NCBI GenBank assembly: GCA_020848455.1
Contig: JADLAB010000265.1
Coordinates: 1-64,000, forward strand
Reading direction: 5' to 3'
Length of the DNA: 64,000 nucleotides
Source of the DNA: Polyangiaceae bacterium
Lineage (GTDB): Bacteria; Myxococcota_A; Polyangia; Polyangiales; Polyangiaceae
Part shown: piece by piece, positions 16,241 to 25,490 of the stretch
Layout: the number at the start of each line of letters is the position of its first letter
Numbering within the stretch: position 1 is the first letter of the stretch
Notes under the pieces: model-generated
The model's input: only the letters and a program-made list of their open reading frames with translations
Database searches by the model: none
Told to the model about the DNA's origin: nothing
Position numbers and translations under genes: made by a program

Positions 16241-18040
16241 ATGCGCGCACGAGCCGGGGATCCTCCGCGCACGATGCCCCAGAAGGTGCTGGCCGGACGC
16301 GCCAGCGATCCGCAGCTGAAGGGCGACATCGTCAGGGTCAAGGTCGACCAGGTGATCCTGTCGCGGGCCCCGTCACGGACGCTGGCCGAGGCGCTGGCTG
16401 CCGGGCTGAAGAGGGCCATACCCGAGGTGTCGATCGCCTACGACGGGACGGCCGTCACCACCCGCGCCAACGTGCCGACCGACGGGACGCTGTCGAACGG
16501 GCTGCCGCAGTACGGCGTGCTCGTCGCTCGCCCCGGCATCGGCTTCCCGGCGCCCGTCCACATCGAGCGCTTCGCGGCACCCGCGCGCCTGGCGCTCACC
16601 GACGACCCGCGGCTCGCCCCGGTCGGGGGCGTGGGCATGCTGTGCCTCGTCGTGTCGCCGACCCAGCTCGGTCAGGCGCTCGCGACGGGCAGCGTGTCGC
16701 TGCGGCCACCGCGGAGCATCCAGATCCACCTGTCGGGGCGCACGCGCCCCTTCGTGTGCGCGCGCGACGTCGCGCTCGAGCTGCTCCGGCGCGGCATCCC
16801 GGAGATCGTCCGGCGCATCGAGGCGGAGCACGCCGCGCCCGTCGTGCTGGAGTTCGCAGGGCCGACCGCGCGCATGCTGTCCGTCGGCACGCGCTCGGTC
16901 CTGTGCGGCATCGCGCCCCAGGTCGGGGCGGCCGCGGCCCTGTTCATCAGCGACGACAAGACCGAGGTGTTCCTGCGCGACCAGCGCCGCTCCAAGGCGC
17001 ACCGCGCGCTCCTGCCCGATCCCGGAGCGCCGTGCGAGGAGGTGCTCACCATCGATCTGGCCACGGTCGATCCGCTCGTGATGGACCTCGACGGTCGGGT
17101 CCGCACGGCGCGCGAGCTCACCGGACAGCCGGTGGGACAGGTCGTGCTCGGCGGTGACTCGGGCGTGACCCTGCGCGACATGCTCGCCGCGGCGAGCCTG
17201 CTCAAGAGCAAGCGCATCCCGCCGCGGCTCGACCTGTTGCTCGCGCCACCATCGCGCCAGGTGCTCGAGGTGCTCGGCCAGAGCGGCGCGCTCGTCGACC
17301 TCGTGGCGACGGGCGCACGCATCGTCGAGCCGGACCGGCGCGTCATGACCGGGGAGCTGTACCCGCCGACCGAGGAGGGCCTGTCCATGCGCTGCGCGGA
17401 TCCGGACCCGCGCATGCCCGGCTTCCGGCCGTACCTCGTCGCCTCGGCCGAGACGCTCTCGTACGCGGTCGCGCACGGCATCGTGGGCGACCCGCGCGCC
17501 TTCAAGCGCCCGGCGCGCGTGACGGTGCCGCGCGTGCTGCCGACCGAGGACGTGCTCGTCGTCCGGCAGAAGAACAAGAAGAAGGGCCCCGGCGGCAGTG
17601 TGTTCGTGCCGCCCAAGTCGGCGCCGCTGCCGAGCTGGAAGAACCCGACCACCCTCGAGCTCGCCGTGGGAGTGCCGGTGGAAGCGGTGCTCACCGGCGC
17701 GAAGGAGCTCGCCGTCGTGCTGACCGAGCTCGACGACGTGCGCGCCCTCGGCGACGCCGTCGCGCTGGGCAGCAACGTGCGGGCACTCATCGCGCCCTAC
17801 GTGCCGAGCCAGATGGTCTCGACGCTCGCCGCCGAGGGCGTGGCGTGCTTCGCGGTCGAGCCGAGCGCGCTCGGCGCCTTCAAGGGACAGGGCCAGCTCG
17901 CGCTGCCGAAGATCGGCAGCTGGGGCGACAAGACCCCGGCAGCTGCCGGCAAGAACAAGGTCGAGCTGCGCTGGCTCGCGATCGACCAGGAGCTCGCCTG
18001 GCTGAACGACGGCCGCGCGCGCATCCCCGCGGTCAAGTAG
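16241..18040 (+). CDS. Aconitase-family protein lacking iron-sulphur cluster ligands
   Basis: 599 residues from the ATG at 16241; the ATG at 16274 (MPQKVLAGRAS) looks like a family start and is possible. The order of conserved blocks follows LeuC/aconitase: KVLAGRA at the start, GVGMLCLVVSPTQLGQALATG, RPPRSIQIHLSG, CARDVALELLRRG, then GAAAALFISDDKTEVFL, TIDLATVDPLV, and a C-terminal LVASAETLSYAVAHGIVGDPR plus a swivel-like SNVRALIAPYVP segment. The catalytic parts are lost. The first cluster motif, normally GSCTNG, reads GGDSGV with Asp306 in place of Cys. The CxxC motif is replaced by EPDRRVMTG (363-371), and the Asp-Ser-His site near the N-terminus reads TDDP. It cannot hold the usual 4Fe-4S cluster. 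A binding, regulatory or different catalytic role is inferred. It is followed by the sulfatase-fold gene. Confidence 0.8.
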   Translation: MRARAGDPPRTMPQKVLAGRASDPQLKGDIVRVKVDQVILSRAPSRTLAEALAAGLKRAIPEVSIAYDGTAVTTRANVPTDGTLSNGLPQYGVLVARPGIGFPAPVHIERFAAPARLALTDDPRLAPVGGVGMLCLVVSPTQLGQALATGSVSLRPPRSIQIHLSGRTRPFVCARDVALELLRRGIPEIVRRIEAEHAAPVVLEFAGPTARMLSVGTRSVLCGIAPQVGAAAALFISDDKTEVFLRDQRRSKAHRALLPDPGAPCEEVLTIDLATVDPLVMDLDGRVRTARELTGQPVGQVVLGGDSGVTLRDMLAAASLLKSKRIPPRLDLLLAPPSRQVLEVLGQSGALVDLVATGARIVEPDRRVMTGELYPPTEEGLSMRCADPDPRMPGFRPYLVASAETLSYAVAHGIVGDPRAFKRPARVTVPRVLPTEDVLVVRQKNKKKGPGGSVFVPPKSAPLPSWKNPTTLELAVGVPVEAVLTGAKELAVVLTELDDVRALGDAVALGSNVRALIAPYVPSQMVSTLAAEGVACFAVEPSALGAFKGQGQLALPKIGSWGDKTPAAAGKNKVELRWLAIDQELAWLNDGRARIPAVK

Positions 18041-18213
18041 CGGCGCCGGGGCACCGCCGCGCGCCCCAGCCCTTGGGCGGGAGCCCGCGCTCGACCTCGG
18101 TCCGGAGCCGCGCACGCGCACCGGCACCGGCCGCGAGGCGCCGGACGACGACGGCAGCGATCGCGCACGCCCGGGTTGCCGAACGGCCTCGGCGGTCGTA
18201 ACTAACGCGTCTC

Positions 18214-19620
18214 ATGCCCACGACGTCCCGACCGAACGACGCCCTCGGGCGCGCTGCCCTCGCCGGCGTCGCGCTCGGCCTTCTCGCCTGCTCCACGCCT
18301 CCGGCGCCGCTGTCGGTCCCGCCACCCACGGCCACGCCCGCGGCGCCCCCGAGCGCGGCCGCGGTCGCGGGACCGACCGCGAGCGCGAGCCCCGGCGCCC
18401 CCCCGGCCGCGTCCGTCGCCGCGCCCGCCCCCGCTCCCGCCGGCGAGGGCCCGTACAACGTGATCGTGGTGAGCGTCGACGCGATGCGCGCCGACATGCC
18501 CTGGGCGGGCTATCCGCGCGACATCGCGCCCAACCTGCAGAAGCTCGAGAAGCAGAGCGTGAGCTACACGCGCGCCTACTCCGTCTCCTCGTACACGGCC
18601 ATGAGCTTCGGCGGCTTCCTGTCCGGTCGCTACCCGAGCGAGATCCGTCGCAGCGGCAGCTTCTTCAGCGCCTACCCGGACGAGGTCGTGATGTTTCCGG
18701 AGCTCCTGCAGGCGGCGGGCGTCCACACGCTGTCGGCCCAGGCGCACTTCTACTTCGACCAGAAGGCGGGGTTCCACCAGGGCTTCGACGTCTACCGCAT
18801 GGTCCCCGGCCTCAAGGCCGACAACAAGACCGACGACAACGTGACGAGCCCCGCGCACCTCGCGCTCGCGCTCGAGATCCTCGGCACGCCTGCGAACACG
18901 GCCGGCCGCTTCTTCGCGTGGTTCCACTTCATGGACCCGCACGACAAGTACGTGACCCACGAGGGCCTCGACTTCGGCAAGCGCAGCCGCGACCGCTACG
19001 ACAGCGAGATCGCCTTCGTGGACCGGCACATCGCAGAGCTGCTCGCGTTCGTGCGCAGCCAACCCTGGGGCGAGCGCACCGCCGTCCTCGTGACGGCCGA
19101 CCACGGCGAGGCCTTCGGCGAGCACGATCGCCACCGCCACGGCTTCGAGATCTGGGAGCCGCTCGTGCGCGTGCCCCTCATCGTGAACATCCCCGGCGTG
19201 GCGCCGCGGCGCATCGACGAGCCGCGCAGCGCCATCGATCTGCCGCGCACGATCCTGGAGCTGCTCGACGTCCCGTCGGATCCGGGGTTCCAAGGTCGCA
19301 GCCTGCTCGCCGAGATGCGCGGCGACGAGACCCCGCAGCCGCGCGACGTGGTGGTCGATCTACCCCGCACCACGGACAACGACCGGCGCCGCGCGCTCAT
19401 CCACGGCCGCTACAAGATCGTGAGCTACGGCAGCGACTACCGCTACGAGCTCTACGACCTCGAGACCGACCCGGAGGAGCGGCGCAATCTCGTCAAGGCG
19501 GACAAGAAGCTCTACGAGGACATGCGCCGGCGCTACGACGCCGCCAAGGAGACGATCCACGACATCTGCCCGGATCGCCGCGACTGGCTGATGTCGGTGC
19601 CGAAGGGCAAGGACTGCTGA
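18214..19620 (+). CDS. Sulfatase/alkaline-phosphatase-fold lipoprotein
   Basis: 468 residues with a lipobox LLAC (Cys26) and a Pro/Ala-rich linker to about residue 80. The catalytic fold follows: VIVVSVDAMRAD (metal ligand Asp89), YSVSSYTAMSFGGFLSGRYPSE at the nucleophile loop, HFMDPHDKY, the second metal site TADHGEAFGEH (Asp296, His297), GFEIWEPLVRVPLIV and DLPRTILELLDV. True sulfatases have Cys/Ser-x-Pro-x-Arg at the nucleophile; here it reads S-S-Y-T-A, so the formylglycine mechanism is unlikely and a Ser/Thr nucleophile (phosphatase- or phosphotransferase-like) is more plausible. The second canonical metal-binding Asp after the first is also missing. Probably lipid-anchored in the envelope. 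A TAACTA box lies 9 bp upstream of the start; there is no Shine-Dalgarno. Confidence 0.82.
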   Translation: MPTTSRPNDALGRAALAGVALGLLACSTPPAPLSVPPPTATPAAPPSAAAVAGPTASASPGAPPAASVAAPAPAPAGEGPYNVIVVSVDAMRADMPWAGYPRDIAPNLQKLEKQSVSYTRAYSVSSYTAMSFGGFLSGRYPSEIRRSGSFFSAYPDEVVMFPELLQAAGVHTLSAQAHFYFDQKAGFHQGFDVYRMVPGLKADNKTDDNVTSPAHLALALEILGTPANTAGRFFAWFHFMDPHDKYVTHEGLDFGKRSRDRYDSEIAFVDRHIAELLAFVRSQPWGERTAVLVTADHGEAFGEHDRHRHGFEIWEPLVRVPLIVNIPGVAPRRIDEPRSAIDLPRTILELLDVPSDPGFQGRSLLAEMRGDETPQPRDVVVDLPRTTDNDRRRALIHGRYKIVSYGSDYRYELYDLETDPEERRNLVKADKKLYEDMRRRYDAAKETIHDICPDRRDWLMSVPKGKDC

Positions 19621-19627
19621 CGGTCCC

Positions 19628-19851
19628 ATCAGTTGTCAGTCGTCAGTTGTCAGTCATCAGCCCCTGAGTCGGAGAGGGGGCGCCCCGCTCGGCCCGCTGG
19701 CATCAGTTGTCAGTCGTCAGTTGTCAGTCATCAGCCCCTGAGTCGGAGAGGGAGCGAGCCCGCTCGGCCCGCTGGCATCAGTTGTCAGTCGTCGGTTGTC
19801 AGTCATCAGCCCCTGCGTCGGAGAGGGAGCGAGCCCGCTCGGCGCGCAGGG
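19628..19851. repeat. Three tandem 75-bp repeats with TCAGTTG-type heptamers
   Basis: Units lie at 19628-19701 (74 bp), 19702-19776 and 19777-19851 (75 bp each) and are almost identical. Each begins with about 4.6 heptamers of the form TCAGT(T/C)(G/A) and continues with a shared GC-rich stretch beginning CCCCTGAGTCGGAGAGGG. It fills the space between the convergent sulfatase-fold gene and rsmA, and no gene spans it. Confidence 0.95.
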
Positions 19852-19860
19852 CCGTCTCCA

Positions 19861-19895
19861 ACTGAGAACTGAGAACTGACAACTGACAACTGAGA
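19861..19895. repeat. Five ACTGANA heptamers, inverted relative to the 75-bp repeats
   Basis: ACTGAGA, ACTGAGA, ACTGACA, ACTGACA, ACTGAGA in perfect 7-bp register, ending one base before the rsmA stop codon. They are the reverse complement class of the TCAGTTG heptamers upstream, so the transcript of either strand could fold into a long hairpin. Confidence 0.9.
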
Positions 19896-19896
19896 G

Positions 19897-20844
19897 CTAG
19901 CGAATGGCCCGGGCGGCGAGCTCGCCCGCCATCCTGGCGAAGTCCTCGACCGCGAGCTCCTCGGCACGCCGATCGAGCGACACGCCGGCACGCGCCGCCG
20001 CAGCCGCGAGCTCGCCCTCGGGCAGCGCGAGCGCTCGCCAGGCATTGCGCAGGGTCTTGCGGCGCGTCGCGAACGCGCTCTTCACGACGCGCGCAAAGTC
20101 CTCGGTCTCGACGGCGCGCGGGACGGCGTGGGGCACGAGCGCGACCACCACCGACTCGACCTGCGGGGGCGGCAGGAACACGGCGGCCGGCACGCGGCAC
20201 ACGCGCTCGACCGCGAACGCCGCCTGGACGAACACCGTGAGCAGCCCGTAGTCGCGCCCCCCGGGCGCCGCCGTCAGCCGCTCGCCGACCTCGCGCTGCA
20301 CCATCACGACGGCGCGCGCGATGGAGCGCGCGTGGCCCACGATCTGCGAGACGAGCCGGCCGGTGATGGCGTACGGCAGGTTGCCGGCGATGGCGTGGGG
20401 GCGCGGCTCGCCGGCGAGGAGCGCCGCCCAGTCGAGCGCGAGCGCGTCGCCGGGCACGAGGCGCAGGCGCGACTCGTCCCCGAACACCTCCTCGAGCACG
20501 GCGCAGAGCTCGCGGTCGCGCTCGATCGCCACGACGCGCTCGGCGCGCTCGAGCAGCGCGCGCGTCAGCGCGCCCAGGCCCGCACCGATCTCGAGCACCG
20601 TCCCGCCCTCGGGCGCGGCCGCCGCCGCGATGCGCTCGGCCACGCGACGGTCGCAGAGGAAGTTCTGCCCCAGCGCCTTTTTCGGCCGCAGCCCGTGCGC
20701 GCGCAAGAGAGCCCCGCTGCCGAGCTCGGCGGGCGCGCCCGGCTCGGGAGCGTCGGCCCCGGCCCCGCGGCGCGGTTCGGGCGCCGCGGGGGTCGCCCCG
20801 CGCGTCGACCCCCGCTCGCGTCGGCGCCCGGGCCCGTGCCTCAC
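19897..20844 (-). CDS. rsmA: 16S rRNA dimethyladenosine transferase RsmA (KsgA)
   Basis: 315 residues from the GTG at 20844-20842, which overlaps the DUF58 stop codon as GTGA, a coupling arrangement that decides the start. After an Arg/Pro-rich extension of about 50 residues the family start LRPKKALGQNFLCDRRVAERI appears, then the SAM motif VLEIGAGLGALT, IERDRELC, DALALDW and the catalytic GNLPYAIT, with FLPPPQVES further on. It dimethylates two adjacent adenines near the 3' end of 16S rRNA during ribosome assembly. It is last in an operon with DUF4350-like, MoxR and DUF58 genes, an unusual partnership. A heptamer repeat array abuts its stop codon. Confidence 0.93.
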   Translation of the reverse strand: MRHGPGRRRERGSTRGATPAAPEPRRGAGADAPEPGAPAELGSGALLRAHGLRPKKALGQNFLCDRRVAERIAAAAAPEGGTVLEIGAGLGALTRALLERAERVVAIERDRELCAVLEEVFGDESRLRLVPGDALALDWAALLAGEPRPHAIAGNLPYAITGRLVSQIVGHARSIARAVVMVQREVGERLTAAPGGRDYGLLTVFVQAAFAVERVCRVPAAVFLPPPQVESVVVALVPHAVPRAVETEDFARVVKSAFATRRKTLRNAWRALALPEGELAAAAARAGVSLDRRAEELAVEDFARMAGELAARAIR

Positions 20845-22454
20845 GCGCTCGCCTCGTCGCCCGGCTCGGCCGCGACGGGCGGACGGGTCGGAGCGGGCCG
20901 CTCGCGCAGCGGATGCACGATCCGGGCGCCCATGCGCCGGAGCGCTGCCTCGCCGCGCCGCTGCGCCGCCCGGGCGCGCAGCACCACGGCCTCCTCCGCC
21001 GCCAGCCACAGGCGCTCGCCACGCGCCACCGGCGCGGCGTCGCCGGGTGCCGCGGCGGGAGGCAGGGACCAGCGGAGCCCGATGGCCGCGCCACGGAGCT
21101 TGCGCGCGGCCGCGGCGACCGACTCCCACAGCTCCTCGGGCGGGGGCGGCCCGACCACGTGCACGAGGCTGGCGCGGGGGCGCTTCTCGCGCGCGAGCTG
21201 CAGGAGCGCGTCGCGCAGCACGGCGGCGCTGCGCGGCCGGTCCGGCTCGAGCCGCGGTGGCACGTGCAGCCCGAAGCACGCGGCGTAGCGGCGCAGGCGG
21301 GCCTCGCGCTGGCTGCGGGCCTGCGGCGGTGGGCGGTCGAAGGGCGCGTAGCCGCGCGCCGCCGAGGCGCGGCGCGCGAGCTTCTCGAGATCACCGGCGC
21401 CTAGCCCCTCGACGGCGCGGGGATCGAGGGGGCGCAGGTGCTCGACGACCTGCAGCGCGAGGTCACCCTCGTCCCAGCCCGAGCGGTCGGTGTCGTGGAC
21501 GCCGGTGTGCTCGAGCAGCGCCGTCGTGATGCGCTTGAGCTGGCGGCGACCGCCGTCGGGGGCGAGCCGCGCGAGCTCGCGGCCGCCGACCACGCGCAGC
21601 CCGACGAGGTCGCCGTTGCCGAGGTGCTGCGCCGCCACGGCCGCGGCCATCTCGATGGCGCGGTCGAGCGGCGCGCCGCCCATCGGCCCGCCCCACAGCT
21701 CGACCGAGGCGTCGAGCACGATCCACACGACGTCACGCTCCTCGCGCTCGAACTCTCGGACCACGAGGACACCGCGCTTGGCGCTCGCCTTCCACGCGAT
21801 CCGTCGGAAGGGGTCGCCGGGCAGGTGCTCGCGCAGCTCGCGCAGCTCGGTGCCGTCGCCGCGGCGGTTGCCGCTGCGCCCCGACGACGCCACGGCGCGC
21901 GCCCGACCGCCCACCGGCGTGGCGAGCGCGAGCCCGAGCGCCCGCGGAAGCACCTCGACCCCGAAGGGGTTGGCGAAGGTGAGCGGCACCTCGAACAGGC
22001 TCGGGGCCCCGCGCACCTCGAGTGCCAGGCCGTAGATGCCGTGGTAGCCGACGCGCAGCGGGCGCACGCGCACGCGCAGCCGCACCGACCCCGAGGCCAT
22101 GACCTCGCCCGCCGGCGGCTCCATGGCGCAGTCGAGAGCGGGCGAGGCCACGACCCGCAGCCGGTCGTAGCGGGCCGCCAGGGTGTCGCGGTTGCGCACC
22201 TCGGCCTCGAGCTCGATGACGCTCCCGAGCGGCACGCGCGCCAGGCGGCCGGCGCCGTTCCACAGCATCTCGAAGCCGGCCGCGCGGATGCGCATCACGC
22301 TGACGAGCGTGACGGCGCGCGCCAGGGCGACCCCGAACACGAGCGCGCCGCCCCACGCCACGATGGCCGGCACGCGCGCCGCGATGCCGATGGCGAAGAC
22401 GACGAGCCCGCTCACCGCGAGGTGCGAGGCGGTGCGCGTGGGGTAGACGTTCAT
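20841..22454 (-). CDS. DUF58 domain protein (MoxR partner)
   Basis: 537 residues. Two hydrophobic segments near the N-terminus (about 12-50) anchor it. The DUF58 core is seen as ELRELREHLPGDPFRRIAWKASAKRGVLVVREFEREE, followed by a von Willebrand A-like strand DVVWIVLDASVELWGG and a helical C-terminal half. DUF58 proteins are usually encoded next to MoxR AAA ATPases and are thought to act with them in assembly or maturation of other proteins. It starts 19 bp after the MoxR stop and overlaps rsmA by 4 bp. The C-terminal 200 residues are longer than in most DUF58 proteins. Confidence 0.9.
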   Translation of the reverse strand: MNVYPTRTASHLAVSGLVVFAIGIAARVPAIVAWGGALVFGVALARAVTLVSVMRIRAAGFEMLWNGAGRLARVPLGSVIELEAEVRNRDTLAARYDRLRVVASPALDCAMEPPAGEVMASGSVRLRVRVRPLRVGYHGIYGLALEVRGAPSLFEVPLTFANPFGVEVLPRALGLALATPVGGRARAVASSGRSGNRRGDGTELRELREHLPGDPFRRIAWKASAKRGVLVVREFEREERDVVWIVLDASVELWGGPMGGAPLDRAIEMAAAVAAQHLGNGDLVGLRVVGGRELARLAPDGGRRQLKRITTALLEHTGVHDTDRSGWDEGDLALQVVEHLRPLDPRAVEGLGAGDLEKLARRASAARGYAPFDRPPPQARSQREARLRRYAACFGLHVPPRLEPDRPRSAAVLRDALLQLAREKRPRASLVHVVGPPPPEELWESVAAAARKLRGAAIGLRWSLPPAAAPGDAAPVARGERLWLAAEEAVVLRARAAQRRGEAALRRMGARIVHPLRERPAPTRPPVAAEPGDEASA

Positions 22455-22473
22455 CGGCGGAGCCCGCGCGGCG

Positions 22474-23442
<969 letters not shown>

Positions 23443-23542
23443 CCTGCCTGGCGCGCTCCGGTTGGTTGGGCGGGCATCTTACTCAATGTCGGTCCGAGCC
23501 GCTCTACCTGTCGGCGCACGCCCCGAGGCCCGCCCCTCGAGG

Positions 23543-25090
23543 TCACTCGTTCGCTCGCCCCGCGACGAGCTCGGGGGGTGGGATCGAGTGGCGGCGCGCG
23601 CCGGCGCCCGCGCGCCGGGACACCGGGCCGGACACGCCGAAGTGGCGGTCGAGCGCCTCGAGCGCGCGGCGCACGACGCCGGTCGCGCGCTCGACGTCGC
23701 CGCGCCCGATGCGGCCGGCCGACCCGCCGATGACCGCGGTCTCGGCCTCGTTCATGAGCACGAGCACCTGCCGCAGCTCGCCGACCGCCGCGTCGTCGAG
23801 CACGGCGCGCGCCGCGAGCTCGTCGAGCAGCACCTCGGGCCGTACCGGCGTCGGCGCGAACGGCGGGGGACGCGAGACCGGACCCGCCGACCCGGTCCCC
23901 GAGCGGTCCGGGGGGTGCAGGGCGAGCCACTCGCCCGCCGTCTCGCAGAAGGCACTGCGGAGCTCGAGCAGCGTCATGGCCGGCGGCGAGGTCGGCGCGC
24001 TCAGCATGGCCACACGCCCCGGCGCCCCGCCCTGCGCCAGGAGCGACACGGGGCGCGCGAACCGCGGCAGTCGGTTCCGGTAGGCGCGCAGCAGCACCCG
24101 CCCGGTCCAGAGGAGCAGGAGCAGCCCCGTCGCCGCCGCGACGGCCACGTGCAGGAACCACGGCAGGCCGTCCTTGCGGGCCTCCGCGAGCGCCTCGGCG
24201 ATCGCCTTGAGCTTGCGGTCGATGGCCTTGCGCAGGGGGGTCGTGCCGCCGAAGGCGCCCTTCTCCTCGAACTTGTTGACGTGGAGGAACAGCCGCCCCG
24301 CCCCGCCCTCGGCGTCGCGATCGACCAGGTACTGCACGAGCCCGCTCGCGAAACGGCGGTTGCCGGGGTAGCGCAGCATCTGGTTGATGAGCGCCGAGGG
24401 ATCGCCCATGGCGAAGAGGCGCCCCTTCTCGACCTGCCCCGCGACCGCGACCACCACGTCCTTGCCGTCCACCGAGCGGACCTCGAGCACCGGCGTGAGC
24501 TCCGGATGCACGAGCCCGGTGCCGTGGTTCAGCATGACGCGGTCGACCCGGGCGACGGTCGGGTGCAGGCCCATGACGCGCCCACCCGAGGTGTCGACGG
24601 CCGGCTCGGCGATGGGCAAGGCCGGGTTGCCCCGGAGATACAGGATCGGGCGCTCCGGCAGGCTCGCGCGCTGGATCTTGAAGTGCGACAGCAGCTCGTC
24701 GCCCGAGGCGTAGTCGTCGAGCACCGCGAGCCGGCCGCCCGCCTTCATGAACGCCGCTGCCTCCTCGGAGTCGAGCGACTGCTCGGGATGCAGGAGCAGG
24801 AGGCCGTCGTTCGGGCCGAGCTCCGTCCAGTCGAGCGATGCGCGCACGAGCACGCGCGCCTCGCCGAGCTCGTTCTGCGCCAGCTCGAGCAGCTGCGAGC
24901 AGCCCTCCCAGGTCTCGTCGGAGAGCTCGAACCCACCGGCGCGCGCCGCGCCCATGCCGAGCCCCCAACCGATCGCCACGAAGACCACGGCGGCGCACCA
25001 CCTGCGCAGGCGTGGGGACGGGCGACGGCGCTCGGCCGGGCGCGTGGGGCGGCTCGACGTGGCGCAGTGCGGCATTGCGTCGTGCATCAT
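23543..25090 (-). CDS. DUF4350-like membrane protein of a MoxR operon
   Basis: 515 residues starting MMHDAMPHC at 25090; the reading frame is open upstream but without support. An N-terminal hydrophobic segment ending in ARAGG looks like a cleavable signal or anchor. Residues about 60-260 resemble a DUF4350/GATase-like fold (LLLLHPEQSLDSEEAAAFMKAGGRLAVLDDYASGDELL). A membrane helix near 325-345 (WFLHVAVAAATGLLLLLWTG) is followed by a helical cytoplasmic domain. Such proteins are commonly found in the MoxR-DUF58 context. It is the first gene of the operon, with 100 bp before moxR. TATGAT overlaps the two start codons, so the third in-frame ATG (MPHC) could also be the true start. Confidence 0.8.
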   Translation of the reverse strand: MMHDAMPHCATSSRPTRPAERRRPSPRLRRWCAAVVFVAIGWGLGMGAARAGGFELSDETWEGCSQLLELAQNELGEARVLVRASLDWTELGPNDGLLLLHPEQSLDSEEAAAFMKAGGRLAVLDDYASGDELLSHFKIQRASLPERPILYLRGNPALPIAEPAVDTSGGRVMGLHPTVARVDRVMLNHGTGLVHPELTPVLEVRSVDGKDVVVAVAGQVEKGRLFAMGDPSALINQMLRYPGNRRFASGLVQYLVDRDAEGGAGRLFLHVNKFEEKGAFGGTTPLRKAIDRKLKAIAEALAEARKDGLPWFLHVAVAAATGLLLLLWTGRVLLRAYRNRLPRFARPVSLLAQGGAPGRVAMLSAPTSPPAMTLLELRSAFCETAGEWLALHPPDRSGTGSAGPVSRPPPFAPTPVRPEVLLDELAARAVLDDAAVGELRQVLVLMNEAETAVIGGSAGRIGRGDVERATGVVRRALEALDRHFGVSGPVSRRAGAGARRHSIPPPELVAGRANE

Positions 25091-25185
25091 AGTGCCCCGC
25101 GGGCCGCGGCGCGACTCCGGCCCGCGCGGGCCGGCGACGGCACGAATTCCGCGCGGAACGGCGCGCCGGCGAGGATCCACGAAGC

Positions 25186-25213
25186 TTGACCGCTCGGAGG
25201 GCGTTGCTAGATT
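25186..25213 (+). promoter_or_regulatory. Likely promoter of the 60-residue protein
   Basis: TTGACC (25186-25191) and TAGATT (25208-25213) with a 16-bp spacer, about 41 bp upstream of the ATG at 25255. It is one of the best promoter matches in the window. Confidence 0.6.
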
Positions 25214-25254
25214 GATGTCAAGGACACTCTTCGCGGCGCGAGCGCGGAGCCGCC

Positions 25255-25437
25255 ATGTTACCGCCGTTCATCATCGAGCAGATCAGACAGCGTGAGGAGC
25301 GCGAGCGGCTGCGCCACGAGGAGAGCCGTCCGCGTCTCGAGCTGCCGCTCCCGATGCCGATGCCTGCTCCGCCCGCGGGAGAAGAGGCCGAGGACGACGC
25401 CGACCGAGGCGTCATCATCGTCGACCTGATGAGCTGA
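25255..25437 (+). CDS. Small conserved-looking hypothetical protein (60 residues)
   Basis: A 60-residue protein with its own CGGAG Shine-Dalgarno 5 bp before the ATG and a promoter upstream. The sequence starts MLPPFIIEQIRQREERER, a charged amphipathic helix, then a Pro/Met stretch and an acidic tail ending RGVIIVDLMS. The ordered charge pattern (basic/acidic helix, proline hinge, acidic end with a hydrophobic terminal strand) and the signals argue that it is translated. No signal peptide or membrane span. I do not recognise a function. It is divergent from the DUF4350-like gene and 53 bp before the lipoprotein gene at 25491. Confidence 0.75.
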   Translation: MLPPFIIEQIRQREERERLRHEESRPRLELPLPMPMPAPPAGEEAEDDADRGVIIVDLMS

Positions 25438-25490
25438 GCCGAGGCCGTGCGCGGTTGCACAACGACGCGCCGTCATTTACGGTGCCGCGC

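Noticed and set aside
6754-19620. The formylglycine-enzyme-like lipoprotein as activator of the sulfatase-fold lipoprotein
   Set aside because: They are 10 kb apart, and the sulfatase-fold protein has no Cys-x-Pro-x-Arg target.
19628-19895. The 75-bp repeats as a CRISPR array
   Set aside because: Units are contiguous with no unique spacers, and no cas gene is near.
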